Source: Spartinivicinus marinus
GTDB lineage: Bacteria > Pseudomonadota > Gammaproteobacteria > Pseudomonadales > Zooshikellaceae
NCBI RefSeq assembly: GCF_026309355.1
Contig: NZ_JAPJZK010000004.1
Location: 57,917 to 121,916, forward strand
DNA length: 64,000 nucleotides
Direction: 5' to 3'
This document shows positions 1 to 8,405 of this stretch, in pieces. Position 1 is the stretch's first letter; every line of letters starts with the position of its first letter. The translations under genes and the position numbers were made by a program. The notes under the pieces were generated by a model, which saw nothing but the letters and a program-made list of their open reading frames with translations, searched no databases and had not been told where the DNA came from.

Positions 1-361
1 ATGACTTAAATTGTATTTTCTGTTTATAGGCGGGGAATAAATGGTCATAGTATTCCGCTGGCGGCAAGCTGTCTTTTGATAAACCGGGTGAAGGTGGATA
101 GGGCAGTAAATCCCCTTCCAGTAATTCAAACTCAAATTCCGGTGAGGTTGAATAGGTGCAATGAATATCCATGGGTGCCAGGCGTGGAAATTCAGCGGTT
201 TTGCCAAAAGGCGTATAACCATGGTGCCGCATATAGTCAGTGACTAAGAAACTATCAAAGTCGGGGCCTTCTATGGTTGCTGTCGCTTTTTGTTCCCATT
301 CGGCATCCAATGTAATGGTAATAGGATCGCCTAAATAATGTTGAATTTTAAATCGATACAT
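1..361 (-). CDS. Partial hypothetical protein at window edge
   Basis: An open frame starts with ATG at 361 and runs off the left edge without a stop, giving about 120 residues that begin MYRFKIQHYLGDP. It lies 32 bp after the stop of the metallopeptidase-like gene and on the same strand, so it is probably the next gene of the phage operon. The residue composition looks like a real protein, acidic and rich in aromatic and proline residues. No family is recognised. The missing C-terminus prevents a functional call. Confidence 0.6.
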   Translation of the reverse strand, partial: MYRFKIQHYLGDPITITLDAEWEQKATATIEGPDFDSFLVTDYMRHHGYTPFGKTAEFPRLAPMDIHCTYSTSPEFEFELLEGDLLPYPPSPGLSKDSLPPAEYYDHLFPAYKQKIQFKS

Positions 362-393
362 AAATTGGCTATGCCTTATGTAGTATAAAGCCG

Positions 394-2145
394 TTAACTT
401 TTTAGTTCAGGAATGACCATTCCAGGCTGAAACCAATCAGGTGCCTGGCGATGGGTAATCAGTTTTTTTAAGTTTTCTATTGGATGAGATTGAATGCCTT
501 GCTGATTCATCTGGTGTAAATAAGCCCAGGCTTTAGCATCTAACTCTGATGCCATAAAATCATTTGAGCCATCTGGCGCCACCACCAATCGACCAGTTTT
601 TTTGCGTCCTGTATGGCGGTCTCTGGTACTTGAGTTTAAAAACTGATACCCCATCAAAGGCCCTGCGGTAATAAATTCCTTAGTGATTTTAATTGGTTTG
701 ACTCGTTTAAACAGTTGTTGATAAAAATCATGGTCAGCACTCTTTTGCTGGCGGATTTGTTTAAAAAGGTCTTGCTCTGCAGTCGATGTATTGTTTAAAA
801 AACCCAATAAACAATCAAACATATCCGGGTCGTTATTGAATAGCTCGTATAATTTAACTGAAGAAGCAAAGTGCTCTAACCCCATCGACATGACTTCTGT
901 ACTGCCATCAGCATAATATTTACCTACATAAGGGTTAATAAACGAATCTGGGTAGGCCTTTTCATCTGATCGGTAGTTGGTGTTACCTGCCAATTCTTGT
1001 AATGGTTGAAGTGGCCCTTCTTTTCGTGATTCCACAAACTGTTGTGCTGTGGCTTTGGTGACTGGATCGTTTTCTAATAGATGGGCCATTTCATGAAACA
1101 AGGTCGTTTTATCAAAATCCCCATCAACATAGACGATCCCCTCTGTAACAGAAGCTGCTGCTCGTTTTCTTCCATCACTGACAACGGATACCTGAGATAA
1201 TCGACCATGGGTGAGCCGATAAAATTCAGCCATGTCTTTTAATAGCTGGGTTTTACTGTAACCCACTTTTTTGAGTCGGTTTATAACAGTTGTTGAAATA
1301 GACTGCTCTTTTGCCCATTGCTGAGCTACCTGCGCAGAGATAGTCGATTGATTAATTAGTTGATCATAAACACCCGACATGAGCTGTTCAGCTTTTTGGT
1401 TAATTGCCTGTTGTGTTTCAACGACTTGTTGTTTGGTGGCTTCATCGGGTTTGTAGAGCGCTGTTTGATTCCACTCGTCTTGAACCGGCTTTATATATTG
1501 ATTGACTAATTGTTGATAGTGATCCGCTTTAGCACGAATGGCCTGCTCTTCTTTTACCAGCGCTTCATAATCTCTATTTCGATGCTTGGCCTTGTTGTTG
1601 AATAAACTGATTTCAACTTCTAAATTCAGTCTCATTTCAGTTAAGCCATGCTGTTCTCGTATATCCGATAATATGCGGCTGATTTCCTTATGGGACTTTT
1701 GATAAGGCGCTTTAATGTCATCCAGTGACTGTTGTAATTGTTGTATTTCACTGGCTAACTGAGCATTTTCTGATTCAATCAGCTGCTCGCGAAGCTGTTG
1801 ACCCTGGGCTCTGTTTTTTTCCAGTTGGGCTTGGCCAATATTATCTGGCGGACCCCATTGATTCAGTAGGCCTTTCAAGTCCCAAAAAGGAGTATTCCGG
1901 TGGATCAGCTCAGCCAATGAGGCATCAGGGTGAATTTGTAGTCTACGCTGCCAGTGATTCAGTTGTAACCAGGCAGCTTGAACTTGCGAATTAAACTCGC
2001 CTAGCGGTGTTTGTTTGAGGGTATCAATCGCTCCCATTACCTGAAAAGCACTTTCTGTCGGTGGTGTCTCCAGCAACAGAAAAAATGCCTCCTCAATGCC
2101 TGACCAGCTAACCGCTTGTGTAATCGGCTTAAAAACAGCATTCAT
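394..2145 (-). CDS. Phage-associated protein with HExxH metallopeptidase-like domain
   Basis: This 583-residue protein has a glutamine-rich, helical and coiled N-terminal half (about residues 90-260). A zincin-like motif HEMAH follows at about residue 353, within TTLFHEMAHLLEND. A downstream block reads like the C-terminal domain seen in some phage head-associated proteins: a DPYVGK-like sequence, then STEVMSMGLEHFAS, where Glu could be a third zinc ligand. It starts 2 bp from the 107-residue gene and belongs to the phage operon. By analogy it may be a virion-packaged or head-associated protease or maturation factor. That role is inference; the zinc motif is seen directly. Confidence 0.55.
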   Translation of the reverse strand: MNAVFKPITQAVSWSGIEEAFFLLLETPPTESAFQVMGAIDTLKQTPLGEFNSQVQAAWLQLNHWQRRLQIHPDASLAELIHRNTPFWDLKGLLNQWGPPDNIGQAQLEKNRAQGQQLREQLIESENAQLASEIQQLQQSLDDIKAPYQKSHKEISRILSDIREQHGLTEMRLNLEVEISLFNNKAKHRNRDYEALVKEEQAIRAKADHYQQLVNQYIKPVQDEWNQTALYKPDEATKQQVVETQQAINQKAEQLMSGVYDQLINQSTISAQVAQQWAKEQSISTTVINRLKKVGYSKTQLLKDMAEFYRLTHGRLSQVSVVSDGRKRAAASVTEGIVYVDGDFDKTTLFHEMAHLLENDPVTKATAQQFVESRKEGPLQPLQELAGNTNYRSDEKAYPDSFINPYVGKYYADGSTEVMSMGLEHFASSVKLYELFNNDPDMFDCLLGFLNNTSTAEQDLFKQIRQQKSADHDFYQQLFKRVKPIKITKEFITAGPLMGYQFLNSSTRDRHTGRKKTGRLVVAPDGSNDFMASELDAKAWAYLHQMNQQGIQSHPIENLKKLITHRQAPDWFQPGMVIPELKS

Positions 2146-2147
2146 AG

Positions 2148-2471
2148 TTAAGCCGCTTTTAGGTTGAGGTGATTAATTAAATAGTCGACGACCGGTTGTT
2201 TAATTTCATCAACGTTGGCTTCTTCATCCACCACGATGGATTTAACCATTTTGATAAAGGCTTTGGGGTCTAGTTTATTAAATTCACCTGCCAATAACTG
2301 CTGAAAACGACTAATGGTGGATTTGCTATTCACCGCTAATGCTTCTCGCACCACTTTAATTTCTTTTACCAGCTTGAGCTTTTCAATCCCTTTGGTGTTT
2401 TCACTAAACGCTTGTTCTTGCAGTTTTTTCAGTTGTTTGGCAAAACGTAATTTTTCAATACCTTGGGCCAT
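2148..2471 (-). CDS. Small charged helical phage protein
   Basis: A 107-residue, Lys/Glu-rich, mostly helical protein with a loose internal repeat (GIEKLRFAKQLKK, then GIEKLKLVKEIKV, about 25 residues apart). It sits between the coiled-coil 368-residue protein and the metallopeptidase-like protein with short spacing on both sides, so it is co-transcribed. No family is recognised. The internal helical repeat and partners suggest a structural or packaged accessory protein. Function unknown. Confidence 0.55.
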   Translation of the reverse strand: MAQGIEKLRFAKQLKKLQEQAFSENTKGIEKLKLVKEIKVVREALAVNSKSTISRFQQLLAGEFNKLDPKAFIKMVKSIVVDEEANVDEIKQPVVDYLINHLNLKAA

Positions 2472-2487
2472 GCATTAATTACTCCTA

Positions 2488-3594
2488 TTACAACGGGTGT
2501 TCTTCAGCATCTTTGCGTGCGTAATATTCCGCGACGTTGCCAATTAACTCGTCGTATTTTTCACCCAACCCCATTTCGATTAATCGATCTGCAGGTGGTT
2601 CTAACGTATCGAAAATCCCAAATGAGCCTAAATGGTCGTATTTACCCTCCAAAATATCCTCAAGGATTTTAACTAGGCGCTGCTCTTCGTCGTTTTCATC
2701 TGCTGAGGTATTGTCTCCATCATTGGCGGCAGTGATCTCACTTGTGGTAGTTTGGGGTTGTTGCTGTTCTTGCTGACGTTTCTCATCGGCTTCTGCTTTG
2801 GCGGCTTCAATTTCCGAAAGCATTTCTTCCAGTAGTTTTTTTAACTCGTCTCGTTGGGCCGTCAACGTTTGGTTCTCCTCTTCCAAGTCCTGGTGTTTTT
2901 GCTGTTGTTCTGCAATTTGTGTCGTTAATTCCGTGGCCTGATTTTCCAGGGCGGTTAGCTCGTCATCTGCGGCCTGTAGTTCGGCTTGGGCTTGTTTTAG
3001 CTGTTGTTGGCGCTCAATGAATTTTGCGGAATTACCACTGATTAACTGTGCCAGTTTAAAGGCGAGTTCATCCAGGCTAATATCAGTTAATGTATTTCCG
3101 TTCTGTTTAGCTGACACTATGTGGGTAATGTCCCGCTTATTTAATAACCAGCGATAAGCGATCAGGGTGTCGTTTTGATTAACAATCAGCGGGTCTTTAT
3201 CGGGGGCATGAAATTGCGCTGATAACGTTTGGCCGTCACTGCAAATAAATTGGGCGGTGACCGTGGCAAATAATTTATTTTTACGGGGTTTGCTGATTGT
3301 GGCATCACCAATCACCAGGTTGCCGTCTAGTGTCGCCAGCTTTTTTTGAATGACACGACGCAAAGCGGCCAGGGTTCTCGGGAGTCGCTGGTATTTGGCG
3401 GATACCATATCCAGAATTAAAGCAGGCTCATCCTCTGGATAAAACGCATCATCCAGCACCTGTAAGGGTAGCGGCTCTGTTAGTAAGTCGAGGCTGTCTG
3501 CAGTTGAAAGCTGGTCAAACCACTCTTCCAAGGTAATGCTATCAAAACCCTTTGCGAGTGGGTCATAATCCAGGTGAACCTGTAGCTTATTCAT
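2488..3594 (-). CDS. Phage protein with DarA-like module and coiled coil
   Basis: The 368-residue protein has a globular N-terminal half (about 1-185). A segment near residues 120-190 contains SDGQTLSAQFHAPD, then YRWLLNKRDITHIV. This resembles a module found in phage proteins annotated as defence-against-restriction (DarA-like). A long coiled coil rich in Gln, Glu and Leu follows (about 190-275), then an acidic C-terminus. The neighbouring 207-residue protein has the same order of globular module then coiled coil. Such proteins can be carried in the head and injected, but that role is inferred from weak family memory only. Confidence 0.45.
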   Translation of the reverse strand: MNKLQVHLDYDPLAKGFDSITLEEWFDQLSTADSLDLLTEPLPLQVLDDAFYPEDEPALILDMVSAKYQRLPRTLAALRRVIQKKLATLDGNLVIGDATISKPRKNKLFATVTAQFICSDGQTLSAQFHAPDKDPLIVNQNDTLIAYRWLLNKRDITHIVSAKQNGNTLTDISLDELAFKLAQLISGNSAKFIERQQQLKQAQAELQAADDELTALENQATELTTQIAEQQQKHQDLEEENQTLTAQRDELKKLLEEMLSEIEAAKAEADEKRQQEQQQPQTTTSEITAANDGDNTSADENDEEQRLVKILEDILEGKYDHLGSFGIFDTLEPPADRLIEMGLGEKYDELIGNVAEYYARKDAEEHPL

Positions 3595-3597
3595 GGT

Positions 3598-4221
3598 TTA
3601 GGCTGCAATCGGTGGTTGAATTAATTGATCCAGGGTTTCTTGTTGAGAATTGATCTGGCTTTGTAGCTCGGTAATTTCCGTCGTTAATGCCGCATTGCTG
3701 TTTTCCAATTTAGTAATGGCTTGCAATAATTCATTTAATTCTGCTGTAAGTTGCTCGACCGTTAGCCGGTAGTCATCAATTAATTGTTGTTTTTCGGCTA
3801 GCTGCTGTTGGGTACTCAGTTTGGCCTGGCGGGATCCACTATTGGACTGACCCTGTTTACGCTCAGCAATTTTTCTAAGCTTTGCTTGAAAACTTTTTGA
3901 GTTTTTATGAACAAAGCCCGCAATTTCTTTTACGGCTTTATTCAGGTTATCAACATTTTTAATGGCCAATACCTGGTTATTTAATTTCACCTGAAAAATA
4001 GCCCCCTGGGCGGTAGCCTCAATAATCAGTTTTTGACCGTCGGCTAAAAACAAGGTGGCTTTTTTAGTCAGGACACCGGATTTACGGACAGCACGCTTAC
4101 TGCCTTCTATATCGCTTACTGTCACATCTCGCTTTTTTAACGCTTTAACAAGCGGCTTTAAGCCAGTGGCATTGAAATTATCAAAATCAAACTGTAGGTG
4201 TTGTTTATTACGGTCAACCAT
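3598..4221 (-). CDS. Coiled-coil phage protein related to its downstream neighbour
   Basis: The 207-residue protein has a globular module (about residues 45-120: a LFLADGQKLIIEA strand pair, then KNSKSFQAKLRKI) and a C-terminal coiled coil (about 135-200). The order and the KNSKSFQ-type helix parallel SGNSAKFIERQQQLK in the next gene, so the two look like divergent relatives. The genes are 3 bp apart. No enzymatic motif is seen. It is probably a structural or internal virion protein. Confidence 0.45.
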   Translation of the reverse strand: MVDRNKQHLQFDFDNFNATGLKPLVKALKKRDVTVSDIEGSKRAVRKSGVLTKKATLFLADGQKLIIEATAQGAIFQVKLNNQVLAIKNVDNLNKAVKEIAGFVHKNSKSFQAKLRKIAERKQGQSNSGSRQAKLSTQQQLAEKQQLIDDYRLTVEQLTAELNELLQAITKLENSNAALTTEITELQSQINSQQETLDQLIQPPIAA

Positions 4222-4239
4222 AGAACGCCTTTTAAATAA

Positions 4240-4671
4240 TTAACCTATTGGGAAATTAATATACGGGTGAATGCGTACCCCTTCGGTTGGTGTAACCCAA
4301 TCAGGCAAATCCAATGACACAGCGATTAAGTCGTCTTCCTGATCTATTAAACCGGTTAATGAATACTTAGCGGGTGCGGCAATCGCTCCTTCTGGCATCA
4401 CGCATTTAAACAGCAGTCGACCATTGGCAAACACAATGTCACCAGGCTTAAAAGGGGCTTCATAAAACACATTAGCTAACTGGTTTAATGCGGTATCAAA
4501 GGTTCTCAAGCCAGGTGGATTGGTTGTTTCATCGATTAACTCAGGATCATGACCTAACTGAAATTTTTTGATCTGAAACTGAGAGCTTAAACCAGCAATG
4601 GAATGGGCATTTTTTTCATAGTAACGGGGCAACAACAGGGCACGTTGCCAGGTGTTGTTATTGGTTATCAT
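4240..4671 (-). CDS. Phage structural protein, putative
   Basis: This 143-residue protein follows the gpI-like gene with a 4-bp overlap, indicating translational coupling. It is largely beta-strand-like, with a moderately hydrophobic middle containing GDIVFANGRLLFKC. No signal peptide or membrane helix is visible. Position after the baseplate genes suggests a tail-fibre connector or a small baseplate or adaptor protein. No family is recognised; function is inferred from context only. Confidence 0.45.
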   Translation of the reverse strand: MITNNNTWQRALLLPRYYEKNAHSIAGLSSQFQIKKFQLGHDPELIDETTNPPGLRTFDTALNQLANVFYEAPFKPGDIVFANGRLLFKCVMPEGAIAAPAKYSLTGLIDQEDDLIAVSLDLPDWVTPTEGVRIHPYINFPIG

Positions 4672-5486
4672 GCATTAACATTCTCAACGTATGTATCAAG
4701 CGGGGTATAGTCAGCGGGTACCTCATCAAAACAGAAATAGGGGATTTCGTTATACTGTAAGAGTGGTGTTAACTCTCGTTGCTGAATGGTTTGCCAATCA
4801 AGTCGAGGGGCTATGAACTGATCTTGATAAGCTAAATGAGCTGGCCTTTCTGTCTTCAGGGTTTCAATTAGCAACCGATCAGGTTTTGCTTTGAAATGAA
4901 TACTCAGTTGGAATAATTCACCTTCATAGACAATATGGGTCGGGCGGATCTTCTCAATTTCCTGGCGCACAATGGTTTCGAATTCGCCGCGACTGATTTG
5001 CAATAACCGTAAGTGCCCTAGATCAACCCATAGCCGGCCGCGAGATGTTAAAAAATAATCATTCAACTCATGCCCCAGGTCGTGTACTTCATCAGCTGAA
5101 TAAAAAGTACCTTGCTGATAAGACTCTGTATCTTTGGCATACAAAGGTTCCCAGCGGGTATTTAATCCACTGAAGTTACGCGCCAGAATCGATTGCACGG
5201 GTAGCGAAGTGTCTTTGTAGTGCAACTCATCGCGACGCCAGGCTATGGCTAAGGGTTTATTGGTTTCAGCAATGGGCATAAAGACATCAAAAAAACTGCC
5301 CATATCGGCTAACGCTTTTTCCAGGTCTTCCGGGCTGGCGGTAAAAATCGAGCGGCTGTTTTCGACCCGTTCAATAGCCGGGGTAAATTGCTGATCCCAA
5401 AATAATTCCAGGGCCATAGCCAGCTGTACCCAACGCTCAGAGGACTGTTTACTGACTGTAAGCCGATTAACTAACCAGTGTTGCAC
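4668..5486 (-). CDS. Baseplate gpI-like tail protein, putative
   Basis: The 272-residue protein begins with a region typical of gpI-type baseplate proteins: helices, then ERVENSRSIFTASPEDLEKALADMG is reminiscent of the family's N-terminal stretch where the protein contacts the wedge. It lies downstream of the gp25-like and gpJ-like genes, as gpI follows gpW and gpJ in P2-type tails, though separated here by the divergent gene at 5699-6268. If correct, it links wedge to fibres. The assignment rests on order and loose similarity. Confidence 0.45.
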   Translation of the reverse strand: MQHWLVNRLTVSKQSSERWVQLAMALELFWDQQFTPAIERVENSRSIFTASPEDLEKALADMGSFFDVFMPIAETNKPLAIAWRRDELHYKDTSLPVQSILARNFSGLNTRWEPLYAKDTESYQQGTFYSADEVHDLGHELNDYFLTSRGRLWVDLGHLRLLQISRGEFETIVRQEIEKIRPTHIVYEGELFQLSIHFKAKPDRLLIETLKTERPAHLAYQDQFIAPRLDWQTIQQRELTPLLQYNEIPYFCFDEVPADYTPLDTYVENVNA

Positions 5487-5698
5487 GCCATACCACTAAC
5501 TGAATAATCATTCGGTTAGGATACTGTAAATTCGAGGAAAAGGGCGACGATAAAAAAATGTCGGGATAATGGCTGGTGATTGGAGCTTGTAGCTTGTTTT
5601 ATTACTGACTATCGTCGATTTTTTACAATGAGTATTCCAGGCTTGGCTATGATAAATAAATAAGTAAAAAATGACTGTTGAATGCTATTGATAGTGTT

Positions 5699-6268
5699 AT
5701 GTTGTATAGAATGATCTGGATGCTATTCATTGTTACATCATTAATGAGTATTGGAACTCACTCAATAGAGTTAGTGGATGTGAATGTCACTATTGAGTTA
5801 CCCAAAGACTGGTGGATTAAAAAAACCAATGTCTTTTATATTCACAAACCAAACTCACCCACTAAGCGATATGTTTTCACATTTGACAAGTCAAGAGTAG
5901 TCGAAATTTATTATCAGCATAAAAATCCAAAAAATACCCTGATCATTAGCACTATGCCTAAAGAGGGTATAAGCGGAACCCCACTTGAATATCAAAAAAG
6001 CCTGGTTATGAGTGAGGGGGCTCAGCTAATCAAGCCTGTTTATGAAACGGATATGGGAGGACAGCGTTTTACTGTGTTAGCGCTTAAAGAAAAATGGCAG
6101 GTAGGGACGCGCTATGAAACCAGTTATGTCACCTTTTTAGGTCAATGGATTGTAGAAGTAGTCTTAATTTGCTACCTGCAACCAAATTGTATGGATGTAT
6201 CAGCCGTCATTGATGAAGTAGAGCCTGTGAACAGCCTTCTCAAACTTTATCCGATAAGAATATTTTGA
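5699..6268 (+). CDS. Hypothetical secreted or membrane-anchored protein (moron-like)
   Basis: A plus-strand gene inside the minus-strand phage operon. From the ATG at 5699 it encodes about 189 residues; an in-frame TTG at 5678 is also possible. The N-terminus (MLYRMIWMLFIVTSLMS) is a signal peptide or anchor. The rest is beta-rich, with a possible exposed cysteine pair near the end (CYLQPNC). Opposite orientation and a more AT-rich sequence suggest an inserted cargo gene. No family is recognised. Confidence 0.5.
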   Translation: MLYRMIWMLFIVTSLMSIGTHSIELVDVNVTIELPKDWWIKKTNVFYIHKPNSPTKRYVFTFDKSRVVEIYYQHKNPKNTLIISTMPKEGISGTPLEYQKSLVMSEGAQLIKPVYETDMGGQRFTVLALKEKWQVGTRYETSYVTFLGQWIVEVVLICYLQPNCMDVSAVIDEVEPVNSLLKLYPIRIF

Positions 6269-6340
6269 GCAGTAATTACTCTGCTTGAACCATTGGTTCA
6301 AAAAATTTGTTTTGTTTAATGGACTGGAAAATTAAAATAA

Positions 6341-6610
6341 TTATTTTTTAAAGGGTTTTATATTTTCCAACACCGCTTTAATAACTCCTCCACTTTCAAC
6401 AAAGTGTTGCCACTCGCTTAAATGATTAGAGCAATAATGAAGGTCTATTCCAACTTCGTGAGCATGGGTTGTACACAGTCGCCTATCGCAGGTTTTACCT
6501 TTACCCACCGGAAAGTCACATAAATATTCGCAAACATCTAAACAGTCACTGCAATGTGGGCCTAACTCACCACAAATAATGCCACCTTCATTTAAATGAT
6601 AACAGGGCAC
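6341..6610 (-). CDS. Small cysteine/histidine-rich zinc-binding protein
   Basis: This 89-residue protein has about ten cysteines and several histidines arranged as zinc knuckles: CSDCLDVCEYLCDFP, then GKGKTCDRRLC, then HYCSNHL. This layout is common in small phage and plasmid proteins that bind two zinc ions. It lies between the plus-strand insert and the gpJ-like gene, on the operon strand. Its role is unknown; a structural or nucleic-acid-binding role would fit. Confidence 0.6.
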   Translation of the reverse strand: MPCYHLNEGGIICGELGPHCSDCLDVCEYLCDFPVGKGKTCDRRLCTTHAHEVGIDLHYCSNHLSEWQHFVESGGVIKAVLENIKPFKK

Positions 6611-6658
6611 TTTTTCAGTCCTTATCCTTTGATTTGGGTTGTTGACTTAAAGCCTTTT

Positions 6659-8059
6659 CTAATAGGTTAGGGTTAATTGTGCCATAGTTTTTTCTATATC
6701 AATAAATAACATTTCTGACAGGTTTTTTGGCTCTGCTGGACCATCAATACTAATTGCAATATCGGCATGTTGATCAAAAATTCCCAGATTATTCATTAAC
6801 CGATAGAAGTCCCTTACCTGGGCTTTTTCCCGCTTTAGTGGTGAGTGCTTATCATAATGCTGAATGAGTAATTGTTGTATTTTCTGCCTGGCTTCACTGA
6901 GCACCACTGATCGATGAAGCGTGCCTTTAATGTTGACGGCAAAGCCCACATCGTTACGTTTGACTAACTCATAGCGGCGGTTAAGTTGGGGCACGGCTTG
7001 TAATGAAGCCAATATTTTATCGCCAATGGCCTCATCATCGGGCGCATACACACAAATAAAAATTTTATTAATAAAATCCACATTGGGTGTGCCGTGCATG
7101 GTTTCTGCTTCTTGCTCGCCCCACACATTGCACCAAAGCACACTGGGATGATTGCGTTTGATAAAAAACACATAATCATCATCCCACACTTTATTTTCGT
7201 TATAGAGCGGGTAATACAATGCATTACGTCTAATGGCTTCTATGCTTTCACCTGGGCGGCCCCCCTCAATGACATTTGCGGTCGTTATTTCGATGTCGCT
7301 GGCAATCCCGGATTGCAGCGGAAATAACGGTTGACTGGGCATTAAAGTGGTCTGTCCTTCGGTCAGTTGTAGTGCAATCGTCACCGTTGCATTCCGTGCC
7401 GGAATTTTCCCAAAAATTCCATTACCCAACCGGATGCCGACTTGATCGGTATGGGTGTAAAACTCGTCGTATGCCAGGCTATCCCCATCGGTATTTCTAA
7501 ATAATCGAGCCTGTTGCCACTCCTGTGGTCCTTCGCCTTCATCCACCCAGACCTGTAATTGATGGATGGTGGTACTTAAGGCAGTTTCCAGTAGTAACTC
7601 AATAAATGGCTTTTCTTCTTCAATCGTAAACGTCAGTTGCTGTTGTTTTAGCTGGGTAATGGCAACGGTTGCACGGCTATTGGCGGGTATTTTGATACCT
7701 TCAACCAATTGATAATGCAGTTGTTGTTCTGATAACAGCGCCAGGCCTGCCGGTAGCCCAACTGTTTCAGCGCTGTTATTGATAATGGTAGCTGTTCCTT
7801 GAGACGGTGCCGGACGAGTCGGTAAATATTGCCGGTCTTCTGCCAGGGCTAAAATACTTGACCGGTTAAGGGCGGTTGATAAATAACTTTCCTGGTGAGC
7901 GCGTTCGACTCGATGCAAGGCATACGACAAGGCTAAATTCTGAAAAATATTCAGCCCCTGCATGACTTGTGAACGGGCTAAAGGTTGCAATGCCGGTTGC
8001 TGTTCAATAATTCGAATAAATTCATTTAAAGCGGCTTGGTGATTATCCAGCGACATCAT
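6659..8059 (-). CDS. Baseplate wedge protein, gpJ/gp6-like
   Basis: The 466-residue protein matches the baseplate J family in layout. It has an N-terminal helical domain with an RSQVMQGL-like region, a beta-barrel centre including GIRLGNGIFGKIPA, then a conserved IEGGRPGESIEAIRRNA segment and the C-terminal domain. J-type proteins form the wedge around the hub of contractile tails. It overlaps the gp25-like gene by 4 bp (ATGA), so the two are translationally coupled, which is the standard wedge gene order. Length is normal for the family. Confidence 0.8.
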   Translation of the reverse strand: MMSLDNHQAALNEFIRIIEQQPALQPLARSQVMQGLNIFQNLALSYALHRVERAHQESYLSTALNRSSILALAEDRQYLPTRPAPSQGTATIINNSAETVGLPAGLALLSEQQLHYQLVEGIKIPANSRATVAITQLKQQQLTFTIEEEKPFIELLLETALSTTIHQLQVWVDEGEGPQEWQQARLFRNTDGDSLAYDEFYTHTDQVGIRLGNGIFGKIPARNATVTIALQLTEGQTTLMPSQPLFPLQSGIASDIEITTANVIEGGRPGESIEAIRRNALYYPLYNENKVWDDDYVFFIKRNHPSVLWCNVWGEQEAETMHGTPNVDFINKIFICVYAPDDEAIGDKILASLQAVPQLNRRYELVKRNDVGFAVNIKGTLHRSVVLSEARQKIQQLLIQHYDKHSPLKREKAQVRDFYRLMNNLGIFDQHADIAISIDGPAEPKNLSEMLFIDIEKTMAQLTLTY

Positions 8060-8403
8060 AATTCCTTATTCGACAGTTGTAGATTGGTTGCACCCATCTG
8101 GTGGCGTATCACCACCTGCATAACATCAATCGCGGGCCAGCTGACTCGGATCCCTTGAATCGATAAGCCCTCTACATCCTGACTGAGTTTTTTCACGATA
8201 CTGATTTCCAGGGCAACGGCTGTATCTTCATTTTGTGGTGCAAACCGAAACGGCGACAGGTTATGTCCCCATGCAGGGTTGTCAGCAATCGTAAATTGCG
8301 CATTAGCAAACCATTCTTGCACGTTGTTATGAATGGCTTGGCTATCATGATGAATGGTTAATCCATCGGCGGAAACTGACAGTAAATGATCCAGTGCTTG
8401 CAC
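8056..8403 (-). CDS. Baseplate wedge protein, gp25/gpW-like
   Basis: At 115 residues it has the size and position of the gp25/gpW lysozyme-like wedge protein. Features include an early helix HNNVQEWF, then NPAWGHNLSPFRFAPQNEDTA, where family members carry a turn before the central helix, and a long ALEISIVKKLSQDV helix. Family members bind the J-type wedge protein and hold the first sheath ring. It is coupled to the gpJ-like gene downstream. Confidence 0.7.
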   Translation of the reverse strand: MQALDHLLSVSADGLTIHHDSQAIHNNVQEWFANAQFTIADNPAWGHNLSPFRFAPQNEDTAVALEISIVKKLSQDVEGLSIQGIRVSWPAIDVMQVVIRHQMGATNLQLSNKEL

Positions 8404-8405
8404 AG

